Origin: CAYMRL01 sp964473205 | Lineage (GTDB): Bacteria; Deinococcota; Deinococci; Deinococcales; Trueperaceae | NCBI GenBank assembly: GCA_964473205.1 | Contig: CAYYOK010000005.1 | Coordinates: forward strand, 1-64,000 | Direction: 5' to 3' | DNA: 64,000 nucleotides | In this document: positions 25,648-33,993 of the stretch, piece by piece | Layout: each line of letters opens with the position of its first letter | How positions within the stretch are numbered: the first letter of the stretch is position 1 | Made by a program: the position numbers and the translations under genes | The notes under the pieces: model-generated | The model's input: the letters and a program-made list of their open reading frames with translations, nothing else | Told to the model about the DNA's origin: nothing | Databases searched by the model: none

Positions 25648-27366
25648 TTAATCCCCTGAACTAGTGTAGCCGCCCATCCCCGCCCCGACCGGATGCTCGC
25701 CCGCCGACACCGGCAGGCGCCCGCTCAGTGGCGACGCGCCGGTCAGCACCGCAGCCGCGCCGATCAGGTTGGCCTCCCGGTAACCGTAGGCCGCGACGTA
25801 GGCGGCTGGCCGCACCGGTAGCAGGCGCAGGTCGTCCGGGTTGCCCAGCGCCACGACCACGAGCGGCTTGCCCGTCTCGGCGAGCCTGTGGGCGAGGCGC
25901 CCCATGCCGGCCGGGAACGCGCCGAGCCAGCGGTAGGTGCCTAGGACCACCACGTCGGCCGACGAGGCTTCGGCCACCGCCGCGGCGATCTGCTCGTCGC
26001 TCGGGTTGGTTCCGACAGCCACGCGGCGCACGGCAGCCGCTGTGCCCACGCTCGCCAGCACGTCCCCGAGATGAGGCGGCTGGCCGAACCCGCCAGGTTG
26101 TGGCGCCACCACCAGCACGCTCTCACCCGCTACCAGGGGCAAGACTCCGTCGTTGAGCAGCAGCGTGGCGCCGCGCACGGCCACCTCGTGCGCTAGCTCG
26201 CGGTTGGCGGCGTAGTCGGGTGGCGCAGCGTCTAGCCTAGGACGGTACGCCGCCGCCACCGCCGCCGACCGCGCGACGGCGTCACGGACCCGCGCCTCGC
26301 TCAGCCTGCCGCTACGCACGGACTCTAGCAGCGCCGCCAGCACCTCGCGCTGGGCGTCTAGGTCGGGGCCTAGGAGCAGTAGGTCGGCGCCGGCGATCAC
26401 GCTCAGCACGGCGGCCTCGCCCGCCCCGTAATGGCTGGCGATCGCGTCCATGTCCATGTAGTCGGTGACGATCATGCCGTCGAAGCCCAGCTCCTCGCGC
26501 AGCAGCCCGGTGAGCGCCGCGGGCGAGAGCGTGGCAGGCAGCTCGGGGTCGAGGGCGGGGAACGCCACGTGGGCCGTCATGATCGCAGGCGCCCCGGCCG
26601 CTATCACCGCCCGGAACGGCGGCAGCTCGACGGCGTCGAGGCGGGCGCGGTCGCCGTCCACGACCGGGAGCTCGATGTGCGAGTCGGTCCCGGTGTCGCC
26701 GTGGCCGGGGAAGTGCTTGGGAACGGCGGCGACGCCCGCCGCCTCGAGGCCTGCGAGGTAGGCGAGGGCGAACTCGCCGACGACCTCCGGGCTCGAGCCG
26801 AACGAGCGGATGCCGATGATCGGGTTGTCCTGGTTCGAGTTGACGTCTACGACGGGCGCGAAGCTGAGGTTGAACCCGGCGTAAGCGAGCTCATCGCCCG
26901 TCGCTCTAGCGACGCGCTCGGCCAACGACGTGTCTCCGGCCGCTGCCAGAGCCATGTTGCCGGGGAAGATAGTCGCGTCGTCGACGCGGTAGGTGGTGAA
27001 CGGGCCGCCCTCCTGATCGATGCCGAAGAGCAGAGGATAGGCGCTGGCGTCCTGCAGCGCGCGCACGCTCGCTCGCGCCGCCGCCGTCGACGGCACGTTG
27101 CTCGGGTAGAACAGGAACCCAGCGGGGCGGAACTCCTCGAGGCGCGCGAGCGGCGGCTCGGAGCCCGGGTAGGCGAGCAGCATGAGCCTCCCGACAAGCT
27201 CCTCGACGGGGACGGGGTCCGACTCCTGCGCGGCAGCCAGCCCGCCGAGCGCGAGGAGCAGGGCAGCCGAGATGGCGACCAAGACCGCGAGCCGCCGCGG
27301 CGGCTCGGCTGCCGATCGGCCAAGGGCGACGAGGGTCCGGTGCTCCGGCGCGACCTGAGTGAACAT
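25648..27366 (-). CDS. Glycoside hydrolase family 3 beta-N-acetylhexosaminidase (exported)
   Basis: A GH3 enzyme of 572 residues with an N-terminal hydrophobic signal (26-47, ending GGLAAAQ) after a 25-residue basic leader. GIDQEGGPFTTYR, the KHFPGHGDTGTDSH dyad block and the nucleophile Asp in MIVTDYMDMDAI are present. A C-terminal GH3 alpha/beta domain follows. Being exported, it may release GlcNAc-type sugars taken up by the divergent ABC importer at 27548. The TAGACT box six bases before ATG 27366 indicates a leaderless mRNA. Confidence 0.9.
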   Translation of the reverse strand: MFTQVAPEHRTLVALGRSAAEPPRRLAVLVAISAALLLALGGLAAAQESDPVPVEELVGRLMLLAYPGSEPPLARLEEFRPAGFLFYPSNVPSTAAARASVRALQDASAYPLLFGIDQEGGPFTTYRVDDATIFPGNMALAAAGDTSLAERVARATGDELAYAGFNLSFAPVVDVNSNQDNPIIGIRSFGSSPEVVGEFALAYLAGLEAAGVAAVPKHFPGHGDTGTDSHIELPVVDGDRARLDAVELPPFRAVIAAGAPAIMTAHVAFPALDPELPATLSPAALTGLLREELGFDGMIVTDYMDMDAIASHYGAGEAAVLSVIAGADLLLLGPDLDAQREVLAALLESVRSGRLSEARVRDAVARSAAVAAAYRPRLDAAPPDYAANRELAHEVAVRGATLLLNDGVLPLVAGESVLVVAPQPGGFGQPPHLGDVLASVGTAAAVRRVAVGTNPSDEQIAAAVAEASSADVVVLGTYRWLGAFPAGMGRLAHRLAETGKPLVVVALGNPDDLRLLPVRPAAYVAAYGYREANLIGAAAVLTGASPLSGRLPVSAGEHPVGAGMGGYTSSGD

Positions 27367-27372
27367 CCCTGC

Positions 27373-27378
27373 AGTCTA
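27373..27378 (-). promoter_or_regulatory. -10 box TAGACT, leaderless start
   Basis: TAGACT on the minus strand ends six bases before ATG 27366 of the exported GH3 gene. Confidence 0.55.
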
Positions 27379-27420
27379 GCCGTGCCCGATGAGCGTAGCT
27401 CGGTCGAGTCGCTCTCTGAA

Positions 27421-27449
27421 TTGACCCTCACCAGATAGCGTCGTATGGT
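27421..27449 (+). promoter_or_regulatory. Sigma-70-type promoter of the third sugar importer
   Basis: TTGACC (27421-27426) and TATGGT (27444-27449) are separated by 17 bases, an ideal spacing. A leader of roughly 90 bases would precede the binding-protein ATG at 27548. Confidence 0.6.
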
Positions 27450-27547
27450 TGCCAAGTAGCGTCTGGACCGAAGAAAACCCGGTGCTCAGCGCAGCTCTAC
27501 CACGTCACACCCGACTCGGGGGCTGCGAACACGAAAGGCGGATCGAA

Positions 27548-28804
27548 ATGCTCAGAAGACTCGCTTACGTCGCCGCGATGGCGTTGCTCGCCAGCTTCGC
27601 GCTCGCTCAGACCACCGTCGAGTTCGCCACCTGGGGCGGCACCGAGGACCTCGACATCTACGAGGAGCTGATCGCCGAGTTCGAGGCCGCGAACCCCGAC
27701 GTCAACGTCGAGCTCATTCACATCCCCTCGGCCGGCGACTACGAGCAGAACCTCGCCACGCTGATCGCAGCGGGCGCCGCGCCGGACGTCTTCTTCATCA
27801 ACAACATCTCGCTGCCCGGCTTCGCCGCCCAGGGCGCCTTCATGCCGCTCGAGCGCTTCGCCACCGAGGAGTTCCTCGAGGACTTCTTCCCCGGCCACCT
27901 CGACGCGTTCCGTCACAACGGCGCGCTGATGGCCCTGCCGCGCGACATCTCGAACATGGTGCTGTTCTACAACCAGGACCTGTTCGCCGCCGCCGGCGTG
28001 CCGGAGCCGACCGAGGGCTGGACGCGCGACGACTTCCTCGCCGCCGCCCAGGCGCTGACGCAAGACACCGACGGGGACGGCGCGCTCGACCAGTTCGGCT
28101 TCGGCTACTCGACCTTCTACCTGTTCTGGCAGCCCTGGGTCTGGTCCAACGGCGGCCGCTTCTTCAGCGACGACTTCAGCCAGTTCACGCTCAACCAGGG
28201 CGCCGCGCTCGAGGGCCTCGAGTTCTACGTCGGCCTGCGCTGCGGGGTCAACGTCGCCCCGACCGGCGCTCAGGCGGCCGAGCGCAGCGCCGCCAGCATG
28301 TTCGCCGACGGCGACGCCGCGATGATCGTCGACGGCCGCTGGCGCGTCGCGCCGCTGCTCGCCAGCCCCGCGGTCGACTTCGCCTGGGACGTCGCGCACT
28401 TCCCCGCCGGCCCGGCCGGCTCGGTCATCGACGTCGACGGCTCCGGCTGGGGCATCTCCAGCACCAGCCGCGCCTCCGAAGCCGCCTGGCGCTTCATCGA
28501 GCACGTCTCCTCGCCCGAAGCCCTCGCCAAGTGGACCGAGGCGGGCATCATCATCCCTTCGCGCCGCAGCGTCGGCCTCGGCGACTCGTTCATCACGCCC
28601 GACGTCTACCCGGCCAGCGACGAGGTCTTCATCACCGCCAACGAGACGGGCATCCCGACCGAGACCTTCGAAGGCTTCGGCGAGTTCCTCACCCTCCTCA
28701 ACGAGGGCCTGAGCCAGGTCTGGCTGTGCCAGACCAGCGTCGCCGACGGCCTCGGCTCCGTGGCGAGGGACATCGAGGACCTGCTGTCGGACTACAGCCG
28801 CTGA
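27548..28804 (+). CDS. Sugar ABC transporter substrate-binding protein
   Basis: A 418-residue family 1 solute-binding protein with a signal peptide ending ASFALAQ. The mature part opens TTVEFATWGGTEDLDIYEEL and has the YEQNLATLIAAGAAPDVFFIN and VLFYNQDLFAAAGVPEP segments of CUT1 binding proteins. ATG 27548 follows GAAAGGCGG; an upstream in-frame ATG at 27449 would extend past the promoter. First gene of a three-gene operon. Its divergent neighbour is an exported GH3 hexosaminidase, so the ligand may be an amino-sugar oligosaccharide. Confidence 0.92.
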   Translation: MLRRLAYVAAMALLASFALAQTTVEFATWGGTEDLDIYEELIAEFEAANPDVNVELIHIPSAGDYEQNLATLIAAGAAPDVFFINNISLPGFAAQGAFMPLERFATEEFLEDFFPGHLDAFRHNGALMALPRDISNMVLFYNQDLFAAAGVPEPTEGWTRDDFLAAAQALTQDTDGDGALDQFGFGYSTFYLFWQPWVWSNGGRFFSDDFSQFTLNQGAALEGLEFYVGLRCGVNVAPTGAQAAERSAASMFADGDAAMIVDGRWRVAPLLASPAVDFAWDVAHFPAGPAGSVIDVDGSGWGISSTSRASEAAWRFIEHVSSPEALAKWTEAGIIIPSRRSVGLGDSFITPDVYPASDEVFITANETGIPTETFEGFGEFLTLLNEGLSQVWLCQTSVADGLGSVARDIEDLLSDYSR

Positions 28805-28818
28805 CCGCGTAAGGACAG

Positions 28819-29961
28819 GTGGCAGTGACGACCCGCAACAGGGTTGCAGGGGGAGGCCGCGCGGCCTCCCCCGCCTTTCACCGGCGCGGCGACGCGTTGT
28901 GGGCACTGCTGTTCCTGCTGCCCAGCCTGCTGGGCATCCTGATCTTCGTGGTGGGGCCGATCCTGATGTCGGTCGTCATCTCGCTGACCGACTGGCGCCT
29001 GGCCTCTCGCCTGAGCGTCGAGTCATTGCGCGACAACTGGGTCGGCCTGCAGAACTACGTCAGCCTGTTCAGCTGGCGCGAGGCCGTCTGGTCGCCGCTG
29101 CGCAACCTCGCGTGGCGGCTTCCGATCCTGCTCGTGCTGGTCGGCGGCCTAGCCTTCGCCTTGCGCCGGCGCGCGATCAGCGTGCCGTGGGGCGTCGGCC
29201 TCATCCTCCTCGGCCTGGTGCTGTTCGGGTACTTCGGCGGCTTGGCCGTCGACTGGAACGACAGGCGCTTCTGGCAGAGCATGTGGAACACGCTCTACTT
29301 CGTGGGCTTGAGCGTCCCGCTCACCGTCGCGATCTCGATGCTCCTCGCCTCGGCTCTGAACCGCCCGCTGCGGGGCATCGCCTTCTACCGGGCTGCCTAC
29401 TTCATGCCCGTCATCTCGGGCGCGGTCGTCGTGGCGCTGGTGTGGCGCTGGATGTTCAACCCCACCATCGGCCCGATCAACCAGCTGCTGAGCTTCATCG
29501 GCGTCGCCGGCCCCGGCTGGCTGACGAGCCGCGAGTGGGCGATGCCGGCCCTGATCATCACCGACGTGTGGAGCAACATCGGCTTCTACATGGTGATCTT
29601 CCTCGCGGGCCTGCAGGGGATCCCGCATCACCTCTACGAGGCGGCGGATCTCGACGGCGCCGGCAGGTGGCAGAAGTTCTGGAGCGTCACCGTGCCGATG
29701 CTCAGCGCCACGACCTTCCTCAACGTCATCCTCGCGCTGATCTCGGCGTTCCAGGTGTTCACGCTGCCGTTCATCATGACCGAGGGCGGCCCGGCGGGCG
29801 CGACCCGCGTACTCGTCTACTACATGTACGAGCGCGCCTTCGACACGCCGTTCCGCATCGGCTACGGCTCGGCGATCGCGTGGGTGGTGTTCGCGATCAT
29901 CTTCATCATCACGGCCGTGCAGTGGTGGGTCAGGCGTAAGTGGGTCGTCCATGAGGAGTAA
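28819..29961 (+). CDS. Carbohydrate ABC transporter permease (MalF type, extended)
   Basis: A 380-residue permease, about 70 longer than usual. After the first span comes a normal periplasmic part and then an extra block (about 95-140) with two additional hydrophobic spans before NTLYFVGLSVPL. The EAA loop reads YEAADLDGAGRWQKF followed by VPML. GTG 28819 with AAGGACAG upstream is the longest start, but it places the perfect palindrome 28849-28872 inside the coding region; a start near LWALLFLLPS, about 26 codons later, is also possible. It overlaps the next gene by 11 bases. Confidence 0.88.
   Translation: MAVTTRNRVAGGGRAASPAFHRRGDALWALLFLLPSLLGILIFVVGPILMSVVISLTDWRLASRLSVESLRDNWVGLQNYVSLFSWREAVWSPLRNLAWRLPILLVLVGGLAFALRRRAISVPWGVGLILLGLVLFGYFGGLAVDWNDRRFWQSMWNTLYFVGLSVPLTVAISMLLASALNRPLRGIAFYRAAYFMPVISGAVVVALVWRWMFNPTIGPINQLLSFIGVAGPGWLTSREWAMPALIITDVWSNIGFYMVIFLAGLQGIPHHLYEAADLDGAGRWQKFWSVTVPMLSATTFLNVILALISAFQVFTLPFIMTEGGPAGATRVLVYYMYERAFDTPFRIGYGSAIAWVVFAIIFIITAVQWWVRRKWVVHEE
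28849..28872 (+). terminator. 24-base perfect palindrome after the binding-protein gene
   Basis: GGGGGAGGCCGC is followed directly by its exact complement, ending CCGCC and TTT. It begins 45 bases after the binding-protein stop. It looks like the intercistronic hairpin that follows binding-protein genes elsewhere in the window, and it casts doubt on the GTG 28819 start of the permease. Confidence 0.5.
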
Positions 29962-30772
29962 CCCGCGCGCCACGGTGCTGTCTCATCTCCTGCTGGGCGT
30001 CGGCGCGGTGATGATGCTCGTGCCGCTCATCTGGACGATCTCGACGTCCCTGAAGGTGCCCGGCTCGGAGTTCAGCATCCCCGTGCGCTGGATACCGGAT
30101 GCCTGGCACTTCCAGAACTACCTGGAGGTCGCGCGGCGCGTGCCGCTGCCGCGCTGGTTCCTCAACTCGCTGGTGGTGGCGCTGGCGGCGACGGTCGGCC
30201 AGATGCTGACCGGCTCGATGGCCGGCTACGCCTTCGCCAGGCTGCGCTTCCGCGGCCGCGACACGACCTTCCTGCTCTACCTCGCCACCATGATGATCCC
30301 GCCGCAGGTGACGATCATCCCGCTGTTCATCATCGTGCGGTCCTTCGGCTGGTACGACTCCTACCCAGGCCTGATCGTTCCCGGCCTGTTCGGCGCGTTC
30401 AGCGTGTTCATCATGCGGCAGTTCTTCCTGACCATCCCCGACGAGCTGGAGGACGCCGCGAGGATCGACGGCGCCAACCACTGGCAGATCTACTGGCGGG
30501 TGATGCTGCCGCTCTCGGGCCCGGCGCTGGCGACGCTCGGCACCTTCACGTTCATGTCGTTCTGGAACTCCTTCCTCTACCCGCTGGTCATCACCCGCAG
30601 CCAGGACATGCGCACGCTGCCGGTGGGCCTCAGCGTCTTCCGCAACACCTTCGTGACGGAGTGGACCCTGCTCACCGCCGGCCTGGTGATGAGCCTGATC
30701 CCCGTGATCATCGCGTTCCTGCTGGGGCAGAGGTACTTCGTGCGCGGGATCACCATGACGGGGATCAAGTGA
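29951..30772 (+). CDS. Carbohydrate ABC transporter permease (MalG type)
   Basis: A 273-residue inner-membrane subunit with about six spans. The ISTSLKVPG segment follows span one, and the EAA loop reads EDAARIDGANHWQIY followed by LPLS. It is the last gene of the importer operon and faces a convergent methyltransferase gene. Confidence 0.92.
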   Translation: MRSNPRATVLSHLLLGVGAVMMLVPLIWTISTSLKVPGSEFSIPVRWIPDAWHFQNYLEVARRVPLPRWFLNSLVVALAATVGQMLTGSMAGYAFARLRFRGRDTTFLLYLATMMIPPQVTIIPLFIIVRSFGWYDSYPGLIVPGLFGAFSVFIMRQFFLTIPDELEDAARIDGANHWQIYWRVMLPLSGPALATLGTFTFMSFWNSFLYPLVITRSQDMRTLPVGLSVFRNTFVTEWTLLTAGLVMSLIPVIIAFLLGQRYFVRGITMTGIK

Positions 30773-30818
30773 GCGCCAGAACCACCTAGCTCGGCTTGGG
30801 CGCCGACTGCGGCCCGAC

Positions 30819-31475
30819 CTACGCGGGCGCGCGGACGAGCAGCAGGTAGCGCCACACCATCCCGCCTCCGGTCGACCGCGCTTCGAGCCCGCCGCGCTCG
30901 GCGGCCGCCGCGATGGCGTCCTGCGGCCAGGCGAAGGCGCGGTAGCTGCGGCCGAGCAGCCGGAACAGCGCCCGTTGCACCGCCGCCACCCCGCGCGTGA
31001 CGCCGTTGGACCGCGGGAAGCTGAGCACGAGGGCGCGCCTCGTCAGCCTCGCGGCGGCGGCCGCTAGCTCCAGGCCTTCGGCGGAGCAGCAGACCACCCT
31101 GTTGAGGACGACGACATCGGCAGGTTCCACCGCGTGTGGAGCGGCCAGCAGGTCGTGGACCCGGAAGAGCGTGCGGTCGGCCACGCCCGCCTCCCGTGCC
31201 AGCCGGGCTGCGAACGGTGCGTAGGCGCCTACCAGCTCCACGACCTCGCCGCTCGCCGCCCCGCTCCGCAGCAGCTCGGTCTGGATGGCCCCGACGCCAC
31301 CGCCGACCTCGAGCACGCGCGCGCCATCCAGCGAGGGTAGAGCCGACAGCAGCGCAACCACCATCTGCCGCTCCAGGCCGCCGAGCCCGCGCTGGAGGTA
31401 GTCGTGCATGTCGCGGCGAGCCGCCGCCGCTCCGAACACCTCCTCGCAGGGCCCCGCGCGACAACAGGAACTCAT
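30819..31475 (-). CDS. Class I SAM-dependent methyltransferase
   Basis: A 218-residue protein with the SAM-binding motif VLEVGGGVGA (about 53-62), then DVVVLNRVVCC and a C-terminal YLLLVRAP strand typical of small Rossmann methyltransferases. The N-terminus carries three Cys residues. The substrate cannot be told. A TAGGAT box six bases before the ATG indicates a leaderless mRNA. It is divergent from the beta-helix protein gene. Confidence 0.8.
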   Translation of the reverse strand: MSSCCRAGPCEEVFGAAAARRDMHDYLQRGLGGLERQMVVALLSALPSLDGARVLEVGGGVGAIQTELLRSGAASGEVVELVGAYAPFAARLAREAGVADRTLFRVHDLLAAPHAVEPADVVVLNRVVCCSAEGLELAAAAARLTRRALVLSFPRSNGVTRGVAAVQRALFRLLGRSYRAFAWPQDAIAAAAERGGLEARSTGGGMVWRYLLLVRAPA

Positions 31476-31481
31476 GCGCTC

Positions 31482-31487
31482 ATCCTA
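31482..31487 (-). promoter_or_regulatory. -10 box TAGGAT, leaderless start
   Basis: TAGGAT on the minus strand ends six bases before ATG 31475 of the methyltransferase gene. Confidence 0.55.
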
Positions 31488-31565
31488 AGAGTGCTGGCCG
31501 TGGCGGGGCTCGGCACGCCGCCTTCACCGTCCGCGCGATCCGCTCCTTCAGCTCGCTCTCATCTG

Positions 31566-32627
31566 TTGCTCCGGCCGCAACGTTTAGGGTGGGGCATAGT
31601 CAACTTTGCTAGGTTCACGCTGATCGTGGCGCTGCTCGGCTCGTCGCAGGCGGCAGCAGCTACCCGCATAGACCTCGGGCCGGTTCCCTCGGTCATGGGA
31701 GAGGGCGCGCGAGCCGACGGTGGCGTCGTGACGATCTCGCAGGGAGGCACGTTCGAGCTGCGCGGCGAGCTGGTCGGCACGGTCGTCGTCACGGCGCCGG
31801 GTGAGCTCGTGACGCTGGTTCTGGACGGCGTCAGCATCCACAACCCCGATGGCCCGGCCATTCTGGTGATGGCAGCCGCCGGCCTGACGGTGGAGCTGGC
31901 GGCCGGCTCCTATAACCGGATCTCCGACGGCGGCGCCAGCGAGTACGACGCCGCCCTCTACTCGGACGCTCCCCTGACCATCGACGGCGAGGGCGAGCTC
32001 GAGGTGCGCTCGGTCTATGAAGGCATCTCCAGCACGAGCCACATCACCTTCCTCGGCGGCGTCACGGACGTGCTCGCCTACGAGGACGGCCTCAACGCCA
32101 ACCAGGACGGCGTCAGCCTCATCAGCGTCCACGGCGGCTTCGTTCGCGCTCATGGGCTTACCGGGGACGGCATCGACTCCAACGGGACCATCCACATCAC
32201 GGGAGGGACCGTGGTCGCGCTGACGTCTCTCGGCACCCTGGACACCGGCCTCGATGCCGACCTGGGCATCTACATCGAGGGCGGCGTGGTGGCGGCGACC
32301 GGGGCGAGCATCCTCCTTCCGCTGAGGACGCCTGGTCAGCAACGCGCCCTGATCCTGGACTTCACGACGATCCAGGATGCCGCGAGCCTGGTCGCGATCA
32401 CCGATCTCGAGGGTGCGCTGCTGCTGGCGTTCGCGCCGCCCGACCGTTACACGCGCGTGATCCTCAGCTCGCCCGACATCGTCGCGGGCGTGCGCTACCG
32501 GGTCTACTACCAGGGCGAGGGCAGCGGAGAGGGTCTGGGCGGCTTCTACTCCGAGGTCGAGGCTCTCGGCCACTCGGCCGGCGAGGCCAGGGCCGGACAG
32601 ATCTTCAGGGTTCGGTCGGCGCGCTAG
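31566..32627 (+). CDS. Exported carbohydrate-binding domain protein (Cthe_2159/DUF4353-like)
   Basis: About 353 residues if read from TTG 31566, which gives a credible signal peptide (basic start, FTLIVALLG core, ending AAAA). GTG 31626 would leave too short a signal, so the start is unsure. The body is a repetitive beta-strand pattern: VTISQGGTFELRGEL, LVLDGVSI, GLTVEL, LTIDGEGELEV, GISSTSHITFLGG, DGLNANQD, GDGIDSNGTIHITGG, DTGLDAD. That is the right-handed beta-helix layout of Cthe_2159-like proteins, which bind polysaccharides in the family's characterised member. Confidence 0.75.
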   Translation: MLRPQRLGWGIVNFARFTLIVALLGSSQAAAATRIDLGPVPSVMGEGARADGGVVTISQGGTFELRGELVGTVVVTAPGELVTLVLDGVSIHNPDGPAILVMAAAGLTVELAAGSYNRISDGGASEYDAALYSDAPLTIDGEGELEVRSVYEGISSTSHITFLGGVTDVLAYEDGLNANQDGVSLISVHGGFVRAHGLTGDGIDSNGTIHITGGTVVALTSLGTLDTGLDADLGIYIEGGVVAATGASILLPLRTPGQQRALILDFTTIQDAASLVAITDLEGALLLAFAPPDRYTRVILSSPDIVAGVRYRVYYQGEGSGEGLGGFYSEVEALGHSAGEARAGQIFRVRSAR

Positions 32628-33382
32628 CCAGCCTTGCCGAGCAGGCGGAGCCGCTGCCGTTCCGTCAGGTACTTGCTCGCCTCCCTCAAGGTCAGCCGCG
32701 CTGCGCGCTCGCGCCGCGGCTCCAGCCACGCGAACACCTCGTCGGGCAGCTTCTTGCTGCGCTCCCTCAGCACCCAGCCGATGGCCTTGCGCACGAAGAA
32801 CTCGCGGTCCTCCAGCAGCCGGTCGGCCACCGCCGCGAACCGCTCGTAGACCGGCTCGCCGCGGCGCATCGGGAGCAGGTAGGTCAGGACTGCCGCGCGT
32901 CGCAGCCAGAAGTCGGGGTCCTCGCCCCAGCGCTGCACGGCGGCCTCGACCTCGGGATGGCTGGCGAGCAGCGGCCCCACGACGCACGGCGCGAGGCCGT
33001 CGACCAGCGCCCAGGTCCGCGACTCGCGCAGCAGGCGCTCAAGCAGCGGCAGGTCGGCCGGCGAGAGCACGTCGACGCGCTCGCTCAGGACGTCCACCGC
33101 CGCCATCCTCAGCTCGTGAACGCCCCGCTCCCACAACGCCTCCGCCAGGTCCACCGTCGCGCCGTGCTCGTAGGGCACGCGCTCCCTGAGCAGGCGGCGC
33201 GTGACCCTGTCGATGCCTGGGACGCTCACGCCTAGGTGGACCAGCTCGCTCTTGAGGTAACGCTGCTCGTGCGCCGCTCGCTCGGGCGTGGCGAGGGCGC
33301 GGAGCTCGGCCTCCAGCTCGAGGACCGAAGCCGAGGTCTTCTCGTCGGATACGCGGCGGGCGGGATCTGGGGTTGGTGCCAA
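32624..33382 (-). CDS. DNA alkylation repair protein (AlkD-like, HEAT-repeat)
   Basis: About 252 residues of alpha-helical HEAT-like repeats with the AlkD pattern YLKSELVHLGVSVPGI, then paired helices, WALVDGLA, DPDFWLRRAAVLTYLLPMRRGE, DREFFVRKAIGWVLRE and REASKYLTERQR. AlkD-type glycosylases remove alkylated purines without base flipping. The frame continues upstream to 33484 but that would overlap the start of the divergent GNAT gene, so I prefer TTG 33382; the start is uncertain. Confidence 0.82.
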   Translation of the reverse strand: MAPTPDPARRVSDEKTSASVLELEAELRALATPERAAHEQRYLKSELVHLGVSVPGIDRVTRRLLRERVPYEHGATVDLAEALWERGVHELRMAAVDVLSERVDVLSPADLPLLERLLRESRTWALVDGLAPCVVGPLLASHPEVEAAVQRWGEDPDFWLRRAAVLTYLLPMRRGEPVYERFAAVADRLLEDREFFVRKAIGWVLRERSKKLPDEVFAWLEPRRERAARLTLREASKYLTERQRLRLLGKAG

Positions 33383-33450
33383 GGTGACCAGATTCTTTGG
33401 CTTGGACGATCTGGGCGCAAGGCTTCGGCGTGCCGATGCCCCGCTCGACG

Positions 33451-33456
33451 TAGCAT
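33451..33456 (+). promoter_or_regulatory. -10 box TAGCAT before the GNAT gene
   Basis: TAGCAT ends eight bases before ATG 33465, close to the spacing of the leaderless starts seen elsewhere in the window. Confidence 0.45.
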
Positions 33457-33464
33457 CCGCAGAC

Positions 33465-33905
33465 ATGGAGAACCCGCCACCCAACCAGGGCTACCGCATC
33501 GTCGCCGGCTCGGAAGCGATGGACATCGACGCCGTCCATGCGTTCCTGACGCGGTGCTATTGGGCCGAAGGCATCCCGAAGGACGTGGTGGCGAGATCGA
33601 TACAGGGCTCGCTGTGCTTCGGGCTCTTCCACGGCTCCGACCAGGTCGGCTTCGCCAGGGTCGTCACCGACCGCGCGACGTTCGCCTACCTCGGCGACGT
33701 GTACGTTCTCGAGACGCATCGCGGCCGCGGACTGAGCAAGCGCCTGATGGAGGTCGTGATGGCTCACCCGGACCTGCAGGGTGTGCGGCGCTTCCAGCTC
33801 GTCACCCGCGACGCGCACGACCTCTACCGTCAGTTCGGCTTCGCGGTCACGACCAGGCCGGAGGCGCACATGGAGATCGTTCGGCCGGGGCTGTACCGGA
33901 GCTGA
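33465..33905 (+). CDS. GNAT family N-acetyltransferase
   Basis: A 146-residue acetyltransferase with LGDVYVLETHRGRGLSKRLMEVVM, containing the acetyl-CoA-binding R-G-x-G-L segment, and the C-terminal DLYRQFGFAV. The substrate is not predictable. It is divergent from the AlkD-like gene and convergent with a LacI regulator. A possible terminator hairpin lies at 33974-33990. Confidence 0.88.
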   Translation: MENPPPNQGYRIVAGSEAMDIDAVHAFLTRCYWAEGIPKDVVARSIQGSLCFGLFHGSDQVGFARVVTDRATFAYLGDVYVLETHRGRGLSKRLMEVVMAHPDLQGVRRFQLVTRDAHDLYRQFGFAVTTRPEAHMEIVRPGLYRS

Positions 33906-33973
33906 GCGGTTCGGAGCGATCTCGGAGTCGGAAGACGGCTCGCCTACGGATGGACGTCGGGGTCGGCGTCCAC

Positions 33974-33990
33974 CGCCTGGCGATCAGGCG
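33974..33990. terminator. Hairpin between convergent GNAT and LacI genes
   Basis: CGCCTG, GCGAT, CAGGCG forms a 6-bp stem just before the LacI stop. There is no T-run, so this is only a candidate. Confidence 0.3.
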
Positions 33991-33993
33991 TCC

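Noticed and set aside
33383..33484. Longer AlkD-like protein starting at 33466 or 33484
   Set aside because: The extension overlaps the start and -10 box of the divergent GNAT gene and does not resemble AlkD proteins.
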